The position numbers and the translations under genes were made by a program. Shown here one piece after another: positions 31,655 through 42,600 of a stretch of DNA of 64,000 nucleotides. Positions within the stretch are counted from its first letter, which is position 1. Each line of letters starts with the position of its first letter. The notes below the pieces were generated by a model, which ran no database searches, was not told the DNA's origin, and was given only the letters and a program-made list of their open reading frames with translations. This DNA is from Sycobia sp. Sy_11 (lineage: Eukaryota > Arthropoda > Insecta > Hymenoptera > Epichrysomallidae), in assembly GCA_018907035.1 (NCBI GenBank), contig JACCIC010000029.1, forward strand, positions 2,390,001 through 2,454,000, in the 5' to 3' direction.

Positions 31655-32240
31655 TGGTGTGTTCAAAAAGTAACCAGAATTGTTAAATGTCGCGAGTTTG
31701 GAGAGTCCGCCTCTATAAAAATTTTTTTTATTATATTATTTTTTTATTATATTATTATATTATTTTTATTTATTTTATATTATTATATTATTTTTATTTA
31801 TTATAGCCCCTGAAGTACGATAAAATTTTCAGCAAAATTCAGTTGGACATTTGCTTTTATAAAGCACACGTGTGCGCTCGCGGTGAGTTCGTCCGCGCCA
31901 GCGAAACATCCGGCTTTTCTTTATCATTTCCAATAAAGTGGAGTGAGCTGTTATAAAAAAGGATAGTTTGACAAAAAATATGGGCAGGGTCCGTAGTAGA
32001 CGAGGAAACATAATCTATATTTTAGACGCATGAATCTCGCTTCGTCAATGTCCATATATCCAAGCAGTTACGCGAGCGTTGACAATGGACAGGAAAAATA
32101 TCAACTACTGGTCTTTGCCGTGTTCGCTCGATTTCGCCTCGTTTCCCTGCGTTTGACCACCTTTTCCTCGCTCCCAGACGATGACCTACTTCTCTGAACC
32201 CTGATTGGCTCACAGACATGGGCCCGTACTGCAAAAACTA
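31655..32240 (+). mobile_element. Mariner/Tc1-like remnant
   Basis: GTGGTGTGTTCAAAAAGTAA at about 31655 is typical of IS630-Tc1-mariner tips. The following sequence to about 32240 has a mosaic of TTAT repeats (31728-31805) and GC-richer DNA that could be a decayed internal part. I found no transposase motif and no opposite tip. Confidence 0.4.
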
Positions 32241-32332
32241 TTAAAAATGGACCTACATGAATATTAATATTAACACATAACTTTTCCTTGCCGATACCAT
32301 GCCGTTAATATGAGCAGTTATATCTGGGACAC

Positions 32333-32336
<4 letters not shown>

Positions 32337-32363
<27 letters not shown>
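32337..32363. repeat. (TA)n microsatellite
   Basis: A TA run of about 13 units. Confidence 0.93.
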
Positions 32364-32372
<9 letters not shown>

Positions 32373-32740
32373 CCTATTTTCTTAAAAATTTGACAGTGGG
32401 GTGTAATAAATGGGATTCACTGATGTCGACGAAGAAATTCTTTATGCACGTATACCTTTTCGTAACCTCAATCATCGCCACGCAGCGAATTTAAAATTTT
32501 AAGAAAATACGTATATATAGATAAATGCATACCTGCACACGGGCATATACTTATACACAAGAAAATCTATTCACACTTAAAAAATATCGACACCAGTTAA
32601 TCCCTTTTATCGCTGCCTTTTCGCTGCCCCCCTGCTGAACAGCCGTCTCACCCTCGATCGTACGAGCTCGAAATCCATCATCTGGAGTATCGCACGAACG
32701 GAGTACCTGGAGGGTTACTACCCAAAGGTGTCATGGAGAG

Positions 32741-33350
32741 TTACTACCACATACTAAACGAGCAGTGTTCTGTGGCCCATCAAACTACGAGAAAACAAAT
32801 AGCTTATTAGCTTTAATCACTCATCCCAACGGTCTTAGATGCGACAATGTGTGTGTTTATTCAAAATCGTTAAATCAACCAAAGTCTCAATTTCTCAAAA
32901 GAGTAATAGAATCAATCGAAGGCATCTCATATTTCCCGTTTAGGGAACATGAATCTGTAATATCACCAGATGCAGCATTGCCCAATTCAATTATGATTTT
33001 TGATGATGTAGCTTATGAGAAGCAGGATAACGTGAAAGCATTTTTGTGCATGCGGAGACAAAAGTGTAGACTGCTTCTACCTATGCCAATCATATTCTCA
33101 TATACCAAAACATTTGATTAGAGATAATATTAATATGTTAGTAATTTATCGCCAAGATGATTTGAATTTAAAGCATATTTATGATGTCAATGTCAATACT
33201 GAGCTGACTTTCAACGACTTTCGAAATCTTTGTTCTGAATCTTGGAAAAATGATAAATATGGATTTGTTGTTATTGACAAAGATTGAGCGATGAATAATG
33301 GAAGATACAGAAAAGGCTTTGACTGTTTTGCAATAAAAAGAAATTTAAAA
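32741..33350 (+). pseudogene. Maverick A32-like packaging ATPase relic
   Basis: The open part at 32765-33121 starts FCGPSNYEKTNSL, a Walker A region (family GPSNxGKT; here Glu replaces the key Gly). It continues THPNGLRCDNVCVYSKSL and has a clear Walker B, SIMIFDDVAYE. A frameshift near 33064 moves the reading into the frame containing CQSYSHIPKHLIRDN. Further on come NDKYGFVVIDKD, a TGA stop at 33285-33287, and NNGRYRKGFDCFAIKRNL. The enzyme would drive DNA packaging into particles in elements that make virions. Function is lost. Confidence 0.85.
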
Positions 33351-33639
33351 AATCATAATGACTCAGTGCAATTTTATGCAGCAACAAGACACCATGTCGG
33401 AATTTGAGAAAGAAAAAAAATCCTTAGCGAGCTCTTGCAAGCTCGTAAAACCATTAGAAAAAAGTCGGCACTATTGAAACAGGAGAGAAAGAATCTCGAA
33501 AAAGTTGTAGGTGATACATTGAAACTAGTTATTTTACCATTAGAAAAGCTTGTTGAATAAAAAAATTTACAATCTTTTAATCTCATTTCGGATGATTACA
33601 GGGTTAAAAAGCCAACTACATCTAGAAAAAAACTAAGTT

Positions 33640-34300
33640 TTATATTAGATAATAATAAAAGATTTTGAATCCGATGATGATTTTGCCTCATTGGATAACT
33701 CAATGATGAATTCAACATTCAAATCGATGCACGAAGACAGTGTTAAAACAAATATTTTAGATCAAAGCCGCAGTAAATTGGATAACATATATGGAGTAAG
33801 AAATATTAAAGGAGCATACATGCTTGGTGATTCTTAAATTACATTTGATGATAATAAAATAAAAAAGAAAGATTTAACTTATCCTAAAAGTAATGGACTA
33901 ATGGAGCTACTCATAAAAAAAGAACCAGACGATACGTTGATAAGTTCAACAGATCGTGAGAATTATCGCAGTATTGTAGAAGCAATAAGTGTTCACCGAA
34001 AAAAACATAGCAAAGATGTATCTATACGCTCATCGATGAGTCGAAAATATTTTAACATCATTGCACAGATGTTTTGCAACAGTGCTAGTCATACAAAAAA
34101 GGGAGGATGAGGTCTCTTACCCAAATATCAAATAGCAAAGAAAGATTCTTCAATAGAGTTAGTATACTGGGATGATCCGAATGAGCTTGTTGAGAGACTA
34201 AGATTACTAACTGCGGAACAATCGGCTGGAAATAACAATCACGTCAATGAAATGCAATTCATTATTGAAGAATTACGCGAAATAAGATTCATATTATGAT
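33640..34300 (+). pseudogene. Conserved Maverick-associated ORF relic
   Basis: Successive pieces read GVRNIKGAYMLGDS, then (after a stop at about 33837) LTYPKSNGLMELLIKKEPDD. These are followed by NYRSIVEAISVHRKKHSK and, after another stop, YWDDPNELVERLRLLTAEQS and NEMQFIIEELRE. The 'GLMELLFKK.P' and 'YWDDPNELVDRLRLL' phrases are familiar to me from uncharacterised proteins encoded next to Polinton ATPases in arthropods. No biochemical role is known to me. At least two stops are present. Confidence 0.6.
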
Positions 34301-34330
34301 ACGTCCATAGACGAGTTAATCAGTAGCAAC

Positions 34331-34739
34331 ATGAGTCTTGACGTGTTTGGAAAAACGTTTCGACTCCTCGAAAGGGAGTCGAGGTCCTCCAGGTATTGGC
34401 TTCAATATTACATCGGATGGAAATGATGATATCGAAAGTAAACGACTTTGTAATATTGGGAAAGCTACAGAAGAAAATGACGCAATTAGCGTGAAAATGT
34501 TGAATGTAGCACTAAAGATCCAAGTAGATGTGTTATCATTTGAAATATCTAAATCGTTTAAATACGTTCCAGATTGTGAGGAAAGGCATGAAGGTATTCG
34601 CTTGTCCATAGAAGCAAAACTGGAAGATCTTATTAAAAAATATGATAATTTGAAAGAGAACGTAACGGAACTTATTAAAAACACAAATAATATTATAAAC
34701 GAGATTGAAAAAAAATATGTATCGCGAAAAAGTGGTTGA
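34331..34739 (+). pseudogene. Maverick GPPGIGF-type protein relic
   Basis: The probable start is ATGAGTCTTGACGTG at 34331. A frameshift near 34365 leads into the frame at 34338-34739. That frame has GSRGPPGIGFNITSDGND, then IESKRLCNIGKATEENDA, then a helical tail with VDVLSFEISKSF and KYDNLKENVTELIKN (coiled-coil-like). The collagen-like GxxGxxGF turn and the 'KRL.N...P...DA' motif resemble fibre or tail-shaft repeats of viruses and phages, so an external virion or attachment role is an inference. It overlaps the integrase start. Confidence 0.5.
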
Positions 34740-35749
34740 AGAGTTGCACAAACCAGCAAGGCGTAGATATAAGCGAAGAAAATATGATAAACGTGCAGTA
34801 GATGAGACATGGCAGGATCATCTTGTAGAAATGATTCCTTAATCGAAGGAGAATAAAGGTTTTCGTTATTTACTCACTGTCATTGATATATTTTCAAAAT
34901 TTGCATGGGCCACTCTAGTAAGATCAAAGAGTGGCAACGGTGTTACGAAGGCTATGAATGAGATAAAACAAGGACGAATACCATCTAATCCTCAAATTGA
35001 TCAAGAAAAAGAATTTTACAATTCTCACTTTCAAAATCTCATGAAAAAAAATAAAATAAATCTATATTCGTCACACAGTAATTTTCATGCAAGCATATGT
35101 GAACGATTTAATACAACGTTAAAAAATGCAATGTGTATATAATTCAGTAAGCAGGGAAACTATAAATGGATGGATATCGTACCAGATTTGCTCGAAGTTT
35201 ATAATTCGAGAAAGCATCCAACAATAAGAACTGAGCCTGCAAATGTAACCAAAAGAAATGCAAAAGAGATAAAAAAGCATTTTCCAATCGAATTTATGAC
35301 TATAAAAAAACAAAATACAAAGCAAGACATACTGTACGAATAAGTAAAATAAAAAATATTTTTGAAAAAGGATATACACCAAACTGGTCAACTGAAATTT
35401 TTACAATAACAAGAGTTATAAAGACTAATCCAATAAATTAATAACAAATTTTTCATTGGTCTTACAGTCCAATCAAATCATTCGAAAACAATACGTAACA
35501 ATATCAATACAGATCTACATTAACATTAATACATAAATACACAAAAATAATAAAAATAAAATCAAAAATTAAATTAAAAATTATAATGACAGTCAGACTA
35601 TCCTTGTTTACAGTCATCGTCGTAGACTAATCTGAAAATCAAATATTAGCTGAAAAAAAATTGTTTTTCGAAAATATAACATTCAAATTTTCTTGAAAAA
35701 TAGCAATAATTTGAGTAGGTTGTTTAATAATTGCAAAGATAAGGATGAT

Positions 35750-36008
35750 TTATGTTTAAAATCAGGAATTGTTTACAAAATTAATTGTATGGAGTGTAAT
35801 AAATCTAGATTGGACAAACAGGTAGATGTTTAAAAAAGAGAATTTATGAACATAAATATAGTTTGCGTAGATCACATATTACTTCCGGTTTAAAGGAGCA
35901 TTGTTTAAAGTTTTTACATTCTTTTGATTTTGTGAATATGGATATTTTGGAACATGGTATTAATAATAAGTATAAAAGGGAGTATTCACATTTCCAGGAA
36001 TCGGAATA
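35750..36008 (+). pseudogene. PLE GIY-YIG endonuclease relic
   Basis: LKSGIVYKINCMECNKS is followed, after a small frame change near 35808, by IGQTGRCLKKRIYEHKYSLR and LKEHCLKFLHSFDFVNMDIL. The G.VYKI.C...C......IGQTGR.L..R..EH pattern is the GIY-YIG domain with the Cys pair typical of PLEs. It nicks target DNA to prime reverse transcription. The Tyr of the YIG triplet is lost at the frame change. A stop falls at 36006-36008. The reverse transcriptase part is missing upstream. Confidence 0.85.
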
Positions 36009-36172
36009 ATGTGAATTTAATGTTAGAGTCTAGTAAATTGGACAATGTTTATCATTCCTTATTAAATCGATTGGTTTTGAACAATTTGTGTAGAGGGAAA
36101 ATTTAGATTTAATTTACTAAATTTGGTAGTGGGGATAAGGTATATATATTAGAATATAAGGTTTAGCTTAGT

Positions 36173-36212
36173 CCCTGATGAGGAAACGTAGTGAGCTCGA
36201 AACGTTAGACTG
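36173..36212 (+). ncRNA. Possible decayed hammerhead ribozyme of the PLE
   Basis: CTGATGA at 36175-36181 and CGAAAC at 36198-36203 are the two conserved core strings of a hammerhead ribozyme. They lie at the place (3' terminal region) where PLE hammerheads are known. The intervening stem II segment (GGAAACGTAGTGAGCT) pairs poorly and no convincing stem III cleavage triplet was fixed, so it is probably inactive. Confidence 0.35.
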
Positions 36213-36639
36213 GATCTTCAATTAGGTAAAGGTGTTGGGGACAGTTAAACTGCCCTTTACTAACAAAAAACAAAAAAATTTTTTTTTTTTTCAACTAATA
36301 TTTTATTTTCAGATTAGTCTACGGGGGTGACTGTAATCAAGGACAGTCTGACTGTCATTATAATTTTTAATTTAATTTTTATTTTTATTTTTATTATTTT
36401 TGTGTATTAATGTTATACATGTCGATATGCATTGATATTGTTACGTATTGTTTTCGAATGATTCGATTGGACTGTAAGACTAATGAAAAAATATTTATGA
36501 ATTTCTATATAAGCAGTCGACAAAAGTACAATTAAATTACTAATCCAATAACTTGTCACATTAAAGATTATTATGATAAACCTATCTCTGGTGGCTTGTA
36601 TGAGAGTGAAATTCAAAAACTAAGTATCTACTAAAACAC

Positions 36640-37340
36640 TAGAAATTTATCTAGTTGAAAAAGTATTAAAGAAGAGTGGTAATTGCGTATATGTAAAGTG
36701 GCTAAGATGCAGTAGTCGACATAATAGTTGAATAGATGAAAGTTTTTCAATTTAATTATGTTATAAGTCAAATTAATAAATAATGCTAATTTATTTAAGA
36801 ATAGGTTTAAGGACATTAGTTTCTCATTAATTAAGAAAACAACATTGCAATATTTTTATAATCTGATTTATTTATATAATTATTATGCATACATGTATAT
36901 CATTATTATTTGACAAATAAATGATTTTTTTTAACATGAAATATATTTATTTAATTCATTTCTAAGAAGTACATGTATCAAATTTCAAACAACTTCCGCC
37001 TTGATAAAGTAAAAATAAACATCGTTTATTTTCAGTATTTGGTAGATTTGCGAAAAATTCTTGGTCCTTTAATATTGCTGACGGTATCTTTTATGGTAAA
37101 AATATTTGAAAACTATTGTCAAGTTCTGCTAAAATTTTCGGACCATATCGAGTATTACTTATTATTTTTATACTGCTTATTTTTCTCCAATTCTGAACAT
37201 TTCTTCGTTGACAGGAACTCGCTCTCGGCAATTTCATTCAGAGTCTAGATCCATTCTATATAACACAAAGAAATGAATAAATTAAAATTATGAATATAAT
37301 TTTAATTTATTCTTTTGTAGAAAATATAAACTTAATTTTT
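36640..37340. other. AT-rich segment, no gene recognised
   Basis: Between the integrase end and a coding-like minus fragment, probably internal Maverick DNA. The frame at 36973-37248 is AT-driven and shows no motif. Confidence 0.45.
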
Positions 37341-37488
37341 ACCTTGAGAATTAGTTGAGTCTTGTTTTCTTTTGAGGAGGTGAGTAGTTTCGTTCGACTT
37401 TTTCAACTGCTCGAACGAGCTCTTCATCATCATCGGTCTCTTCATATAGCGTATTCCCCACTTCAACTTTTTCCCTTTCTATTGAGCT
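37341..37488 (-). pseudogene. C-terminal fragment of an acidic Maverick-region protein
   Basis: The minus strand reads SSIEREKVEVGNTLYEETDD, then DEELVRAVEKVE, then SPPQKKTRLN and a stop at about 37357. The acidic helix and basic PPxKK(T/R)RL end recur at the C-termini of several transposon proteins. The LTR at 37489 cuts off its upstream part. It may belong to the coding region at 39114-39480 on the other side of the LTR, or to another gene. Confidence 0.4.
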
Positions 37489-37890
37489 TGTAACGTTCCT
37501 ATCCCCCTCGGGATAGCCTACGCGGTATCTTCCCAGGGTAGTTTTGAGAGGGGAGGAAGTTTTTCAGGATCGGACGGCGGTTTCAGGAAAATAATATTAC
37601 ACGAACACAGTATAAATTCTTTATAACAAAAAATTAATTTTATTTATCTAAAAAAGTCCAATGCCTCTATTTACAGGATTCTGACACAAATAAATATAAA
37701 ACAAAAAATAATTAATAATAGTAATTTATCGCTAGATCTATATTCTTATTACAGTTAATTTTGCGCTATTTTCCGCAATGCCTCTAATATTCGGCGCTAG
37801 TTACCGCACGAATACCCGGTGTTATTTTCCACGCGGGGATTTAATGAACCGAGACAAGTAGATTTTTAAGGAATAAAAGAATAAGAAAAA

Positions 37891-38238
37891 CTTAACTCCG
37901 CTGGTCTTTTGAGGAGCGCCTCGCAACCAGGATCAAGAGTTAAGGGGAGAATTTCTAGTCAGGATAAATAAACTGCTGGTCTTTTGAGGAGCGCCTCGCA
38001 ACCAAGATCACGTTTACTTAAGGATAGGTAAAGTTATTAGCTGTCTGTCTTTTGAGGAGCGCCTCGCAACAGAGATCCAGCTAATAACTTCGGAGAAATA
38101 GGTAAATGTAAGGATAAGTAAACTGCTGGTCTTTTGAGGAGCGCCTCGCAACCAGGATCACGTTTACTTAGGAAAGGTAAATTATTAACCGTCTGTCTTT
38201 TGAGGAGCGCCTCGCAACAGAGATGAAGTTAATAATTT
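37891..38238 (-). repeat. Array of five covarying hairpins in the LTR leader
   Basis: Each unit has the core TCTTTTGAGGAGCGCCTCGC (GAGG/CCTC inner stem). It is enclosed by a second stem of two types, CTGGT/ACCAG (37901, 38126, and 37976 with one mismatch) or TCTGT/ACAGA (38044, 38192). The outer stems differ but pair: CTTAACTC/GAGTTAAG (37891-37944), TAAATAAAC/GTTTACTTA with one mismatch (37965-38020), AAGTTATTAGCTG/CAGCTAATAACTT (38031-38090), AAGTAAAC/GTTTACTT (38116-38169), AAATTATTAAC/GTTAATAATTT (38179-38238). The array lies 130-480 bases downstream of the TATA box, so it is probably transcribed. Confidence 0.88.
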
Positions 38239-38288
38239 CGGAGAGGATTTTTACAAGTCAGGATTAATTTAAGCTCTGGAAAGGTTTT

Positions 38289-38349
38289 AACTCCGGGAGG
38301 AGTTCGTGTGAAACAACTTCGGGGCAGTTGGTTCACCGGGCGAACTGCC
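38289..38349 (-). repeat. Two further hairpins just downstream of the LTR start site
   Basis: GGCAGTT (38324-38330) pairs with AACTGCC (38343-38349), and AACTCC (38289-38294) pairs with GGAGTT (38299-38304) around GGGA. With the five-hairpin array they make the predicted 5' leader almost continuously structured. Confidence 0.7.
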
Positions 38350-39009
38350 GATTTTGCCTTTTGCAGGCCCTTTTATAATAAAATAATCGGATAATTCCGT
38401 CGCCGCTCGTTTAATTTTGGACGAGGCGCCGAATTATAATAATTATAATAATAATTATAATAATAACAATAATAATCAATAATAATTATAATACTCAATA
38501 ATAATTATAACAATTATTATTTTATATTTCGTTATTATTAGCAGCCGGTGTGCTGCGCACAGTAATAATATACATGTACACAAGTTTAAATATTTATATA
38601 CATATATTTATACATCATGCGTACATTAAATCGTTTGTTTTAGTTAATTTAATTAAATACAGCGGGTGCATTCGTTTTCGGACACCCGTTGTATATGCTG
38701 GTATTCGTGCGTTCGCTACATTCGTTGCGGCTCAGGCTGCTTAGTGAGAGCGTGCAGTAGTGTGCGTGCGGCACGTATTAGAGGGGATAGCGGCCGCCGG
38801 TCTAATACATTGAACGCGCTCTCTCTTGCCGCGCGCAGTGTATCCCCTCTACGGCATACGCTGTACTTAACTTAGTGGTAGAGAGAGAGACTAGATATCG
38901 CGTTCTCTCTCTACTCGTTCGAGTTTCGGCAGTTGCGACGGCTACCTTCTCCAGTAGTCGTCGCGACCTTTGCCCGGTTTTCGGTGTTTACGCGAGTTTT
39001 AATTTTCTA

Positions 39010-39060
39010 ATTGTAGAAATAATATATTTAATATATTATTTCTAATGATATTCGTAATTA
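39010..39060. repeat. AT palindrome beside the LTR
   Basis: AGAAATAATATA and TATATTATTTCT pair around TTTAA at about 39016-39044. Confidence 0.7.
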
Positions 39061-39113
39061 TTTCTTTTGGTATTTATACATCTAAGTCCGCGTATGTATG
39101 TAAAATACATCCA

Positions 39114-39639
39114 CTAAATTAGATGTAACACCATCATAAGTATTTTAATTTTAACATGTAAAATAAATTCTTTGTTCGGAATGAATTTGCGCGGCCATGT
39201 TTTTGGCCGTCGCAAGCTTATCCCCTCCAGCATTGTCAAAATTTCATCAGGATTCCATTCGTTCATTATTTCAAGTGATACATCATATTTAATGGTGATT
39301 GGTTCGCCTTCATTGCCATAAAGCATCACGTACTCCCATGTCACTCTATTTGGATTCGTTTCGATATTTCCCCTCTCTTCTTCTGCATGCACCTCTAGAC
39401 GGGTTATTCTAGATTCATTACTGATTTCATGTCTTAGTTCTCCTACATCATCATATATCCCCACTCCAACTGCTCTTTCATTATCATTCTTTATCTTAAG
39501 CCTTTTATCTTTATCTTAAGTTTCGAAAGCGTTCTTTATCTCCACGTCTCCCTCTTTTGGATGATTTGCTTCGTTTAATATTTCCCTCTCTATTTCACAT
39601 GCAGCTGGTGCCATCTCTTCTTCCATAATACTATAGTGC
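39114..39639 (-). pseudogene. Unrecognised Maverick ORF downstream of the DNA polymerase
   Basis: The minus frame at 39114-39464 (116 codons) reads VGELRHEISNESRITRLEVH, later VTWEYVMLYGNEGEPITI and FIPNKEFILHVKIK. An upstream acidic stretch (EEEMAPAACEIEREILNEAN) at 39530-39639 is separated by a stop. It follows the polymerase closely in the same orientation. I do not recognise it. It may be a separate small gene or an extension of the polymerase reading frame. Confidence 0.4.
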
Positions 39640-42600
39640 CCCCACAGTAAAGTATCTGCAGTATTTGTTAGTAAGAATTTTTTAATCATCATATGAACTT
39701 AGAACAAATTTTTTCTGTTTTTCAATATATTCTATTTGTAATTTAGAACGGATGTTACACTGGTTGCGATGTATAATGACGAGGACATCATGAAATTTTC
39801 GATAATCTTCAAATGTAATTATCTTTTTTACAACATTCGATTTTATGCCTTTAGCTTTTTTAACTATTTCTCCTCCATCCACTAAAATACTGTACATTTT
39901 GCTTCGTAAACCAAAAAATAGCATCATAATTTTTCCATTACATTCGTCCCTCATTAATCCTGGTATTTTTTATTTGATCGAGATATACTATACGGATTAT
40001 TTTCACCATAGTCAGAAGTATCAAATCTGTGAATATCTTCTTTCATAATTTTATACATGTCAATGTCTTCCAATTCGAATATGCAACATCGGTGTCAGTA
40101 TATAGCAGTTTACATTTTTCTCCCATTCGCTTTTTCATATAAGAGTAGTAAAAATCATAAACTAGTATCTTTGATAAGTCTGGAATGCAAATACCAATGT
40201 ATATAGGCTTTTTAATTTAACACTTGTCTTCTTGAGCTGCATAGCAACCAAATTTTCATCGAAAATTGCACAGCTATGAAAATTGGGTAAAGCTATATGT
40301 GCTTCTGCTTCATATCGACCTGTAAATTTATTCACTATTCGTACATCCACACGAGATCTTTCTCTCTCGATGCACCTTCCATAAACTATATTAATTAAAA
40401 GTTTGTAAAAGAGTTTTTCAAATTCATTGTTTGCCCGTTTCCTCTTTTCTGTATTAAACTCTATGTATGGTTTAAGCCACAGTTTTTGCTCAAAACTCAA
40501 AATTCTATATACCTTTTTTAGACGAAGACCATTATCCAGTGCCTGTTTGAGTGTTCGGTAGTGAATAACATATCTTTTCTTATCGTCCAAAGTAATGAGA
40601 AGTTTCTTCTGCGTTGAGCCTCAAGGTGTACGATGCTCTGCACAGAAAGGTAAATCACGATGTTCATCATTAATTTCTTCAGGTTACTCTAAATATACCT
40701 CAGCAATATAGCCTATATCTGAATCTGCTGGAGCATTGAAAAAATCTGGATTGGATTCATAGTCAATCCATTTAAATTTTCCCGGTGGCAGGTGTTGTGC
40801 CATCGCCCATCCATATAAATTATTAATATTATCATATAAAAGTATTTTTTTTCTTGTTTTTATCGTATGACGAACCCATGTACGGATTATTTGCCTTCGG
40901 ATATCGATTACAACACTGGCGTATTCCTACTTGAATGCCTGATTCGATGAATAATAACATATCAATATCTGTTAGGAGTTCCAATTCAACTTTCGTCCTT
41001 TTAAGAGCTGCTGCAAATGTCAATCCGGAAGTTGTGTAAAAAATGAGCAGGGCATAAGCCGCAGGCTTCAACAGATGTTTCTCCAAAACTTTCAAAGACA
41101 TCAGCTAACAGTAAAACATCTGTTTTTAAATATAGGTGGGAATATTCTCCTAAAGTTGTGATATGGAATTATCCCATACTTGAACAGCATGCATGTAGTC
41201 TTCATCGGTAATATGTGAATCGGTTATTTGGTTGTAAAATTCTTTTTTCTCTGGCAGTTTTGTTCAGGTTAATTTATCTAATCCATCTACAAAATCGTAT
41301 GGAAATATACCTTTCCACGTAAGAAGATAAATATTTCCATTTGAAAATCAATCTAATTCAAATTCCTTTACAGCTAATGGTACATTTTGTGGATACGATA
41401 CTAATTTTTCTAAAGATGATGGTAAAAATCGCCATGAATCAATAAATCTAAAACTCACATCACAGCCATCTATGAACTTTGTAAATGAAATATACTTTTC
41501 TTTGTTGTGGCGTATTAGAGAAACTCGACCTCTCATCAACGAAAACGTACCAATTTCTTTTAAAATAAAGTGTGCCATAATTAAAATTAAGAAAAACAAC
41601 AGGAATGAACCTCGAGTCTTTATAATTCAAGTTACATGTATTATGAGCTGCTCCTCTGAAACTGGAGAGAAAAAATATTATTGTTTTTCTTTTTTCTTTT
41701 TATCCAAAATATTGAATAAATTATAAAATAACCCAGTAAACATACTGTCCTGTACGATGACGATGATTTCGTACAGGAAGTTGATCCTTTTCAAATTTAT
41801 TGCCACATATATGACAAACGGACGACCATCGAAACTGTAATTCTTCAAGATCAGTTTCATTGGTTTTAGTGTCTTATAGAGTCGATCTATATGCTCTCCA
41901 ATGGATTTGAGTTCACGAACGAACCACTATGCAAGTGTCTCGTCATCTGTACTCTTCTGTCTAAACGATTTGTTAGCTGACAATTTGTCATCATAACTAT
42001 ATTTTAAAAAATAGCCGATGCTATACGCTTCGTGATGCTGAAACGCGTTCTGATTTTGAGTAGGCTGTAACAGACATTCAAAATCTACATAAGTGACAAA
42101 TGACACTTTCTCACTCTTTTTATGTTCTTCAAATTTAAGAATGTTATTCGAATTATTTGGCAAATTTATTCTGCATTCGCTCATATTCTTACAATAGCAT
42201 TCGTGATTTTTCAGTTTCTCTTCATTATAAAAAATTTATAAACACCTTTCACAATGAAATGATTTTGTATGGGCTTTATTCAGCTCTGAGCTTAAAAGTC
42301 TGGACAAACTTTTAATCCAAACATAATGGTATTTCGGCGAGCTAGCATTATCATCATGAATATTATTTTCTTCGTATTCATCGATGTAGTAAGCATGAAT
42401 GAGCAAAAGGTTTACATGTTTCTGCTTCTTGTTTGATGTAATGTGACAAGGTGCTACCATATATTTCCATCCAATCTTTCTAGGCAGATACACATTTACA
42501 GAAATAATATTTAATTTTTCGAATTTTGCAACATCTTTCAGTTTAATTGGAAATTCAATATCACCAAAGTTCAATTCATTCGTATACTGATAATAATTCT

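Larger units (their letters stand above)
35437..36551. mobile_element. Penelope-like element with inverted terminal segments and 13-bp target duplication
   Basis: The direct repeat ACTAATCCAATAA at 35424-35436 and 36539-36551 bounds 1,102 bp. Both ends carry the same roughly 200-bp segment in inverted orientation: ATTGGTCTTACAGTCCAATC at 35454-35473, its complement at 36462-36482, and AATGACAGTCAGACTATCCT paired with AGGACAGTCTGACTGTCATT. Between them lies the 3' part of a PLE protein (GIY-YIG nuclease). RT is absent. The terminus GCAGTCGACAAAAGTACAAT adjoins the target duplication, as in the palindromic copy at 6189-6470. Confidence 0.88.
34717..36634 (+). pseudogene. Maverick retroviral-type integrase relic, split by a PLE
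   Basis: It starts MYREKVVEELHKPARRRYKR at 34717, overlapping the preceding gene. The core has WQDHLVEM (family DLVEM; the first catalytic Asp is His here), RYLLTVIDIFSKFAWA, QIDQEKEFYNSHFQ (second Asp present) and ASICERFNTTLKNAM (catalytic Glu). Stops follow VEMIP (34840-34842) and NAMCI. The C-terminal segment ends at TNPI at the PLE (35436). It resumes in frame at 36539 with CHIKDYYDKPISGGLYESEI and stops at 36632-36634. Integrase would insert the element into the chromosome. Confidence 0.88.
37489..38983 (-). mobile_element. Long LTR (about 1.5 kb), family LTR-H, minus orientation
   Basis: It matches 15282-16625 in reverse complement, including TATA box (38369-38377), GAGA tract and end sequence. 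No tRNA-Lys primer site follows its 3' end (left side) and no polypurine tract or internal sequence adjoins, so it is a solo or truncated LTR. Flanking bases do not form an obvious target duplication. It carries five hairpin repeats at 37891-38238, where the plus copy keeps two. Confidence 0.8.

Noticed and set aside
15282..38983. The two LTR-H copies considered as the pair of one large element
   Set aside because: They are in opposite orientation and only the first has a primer-binding site, so they are separate insertions.
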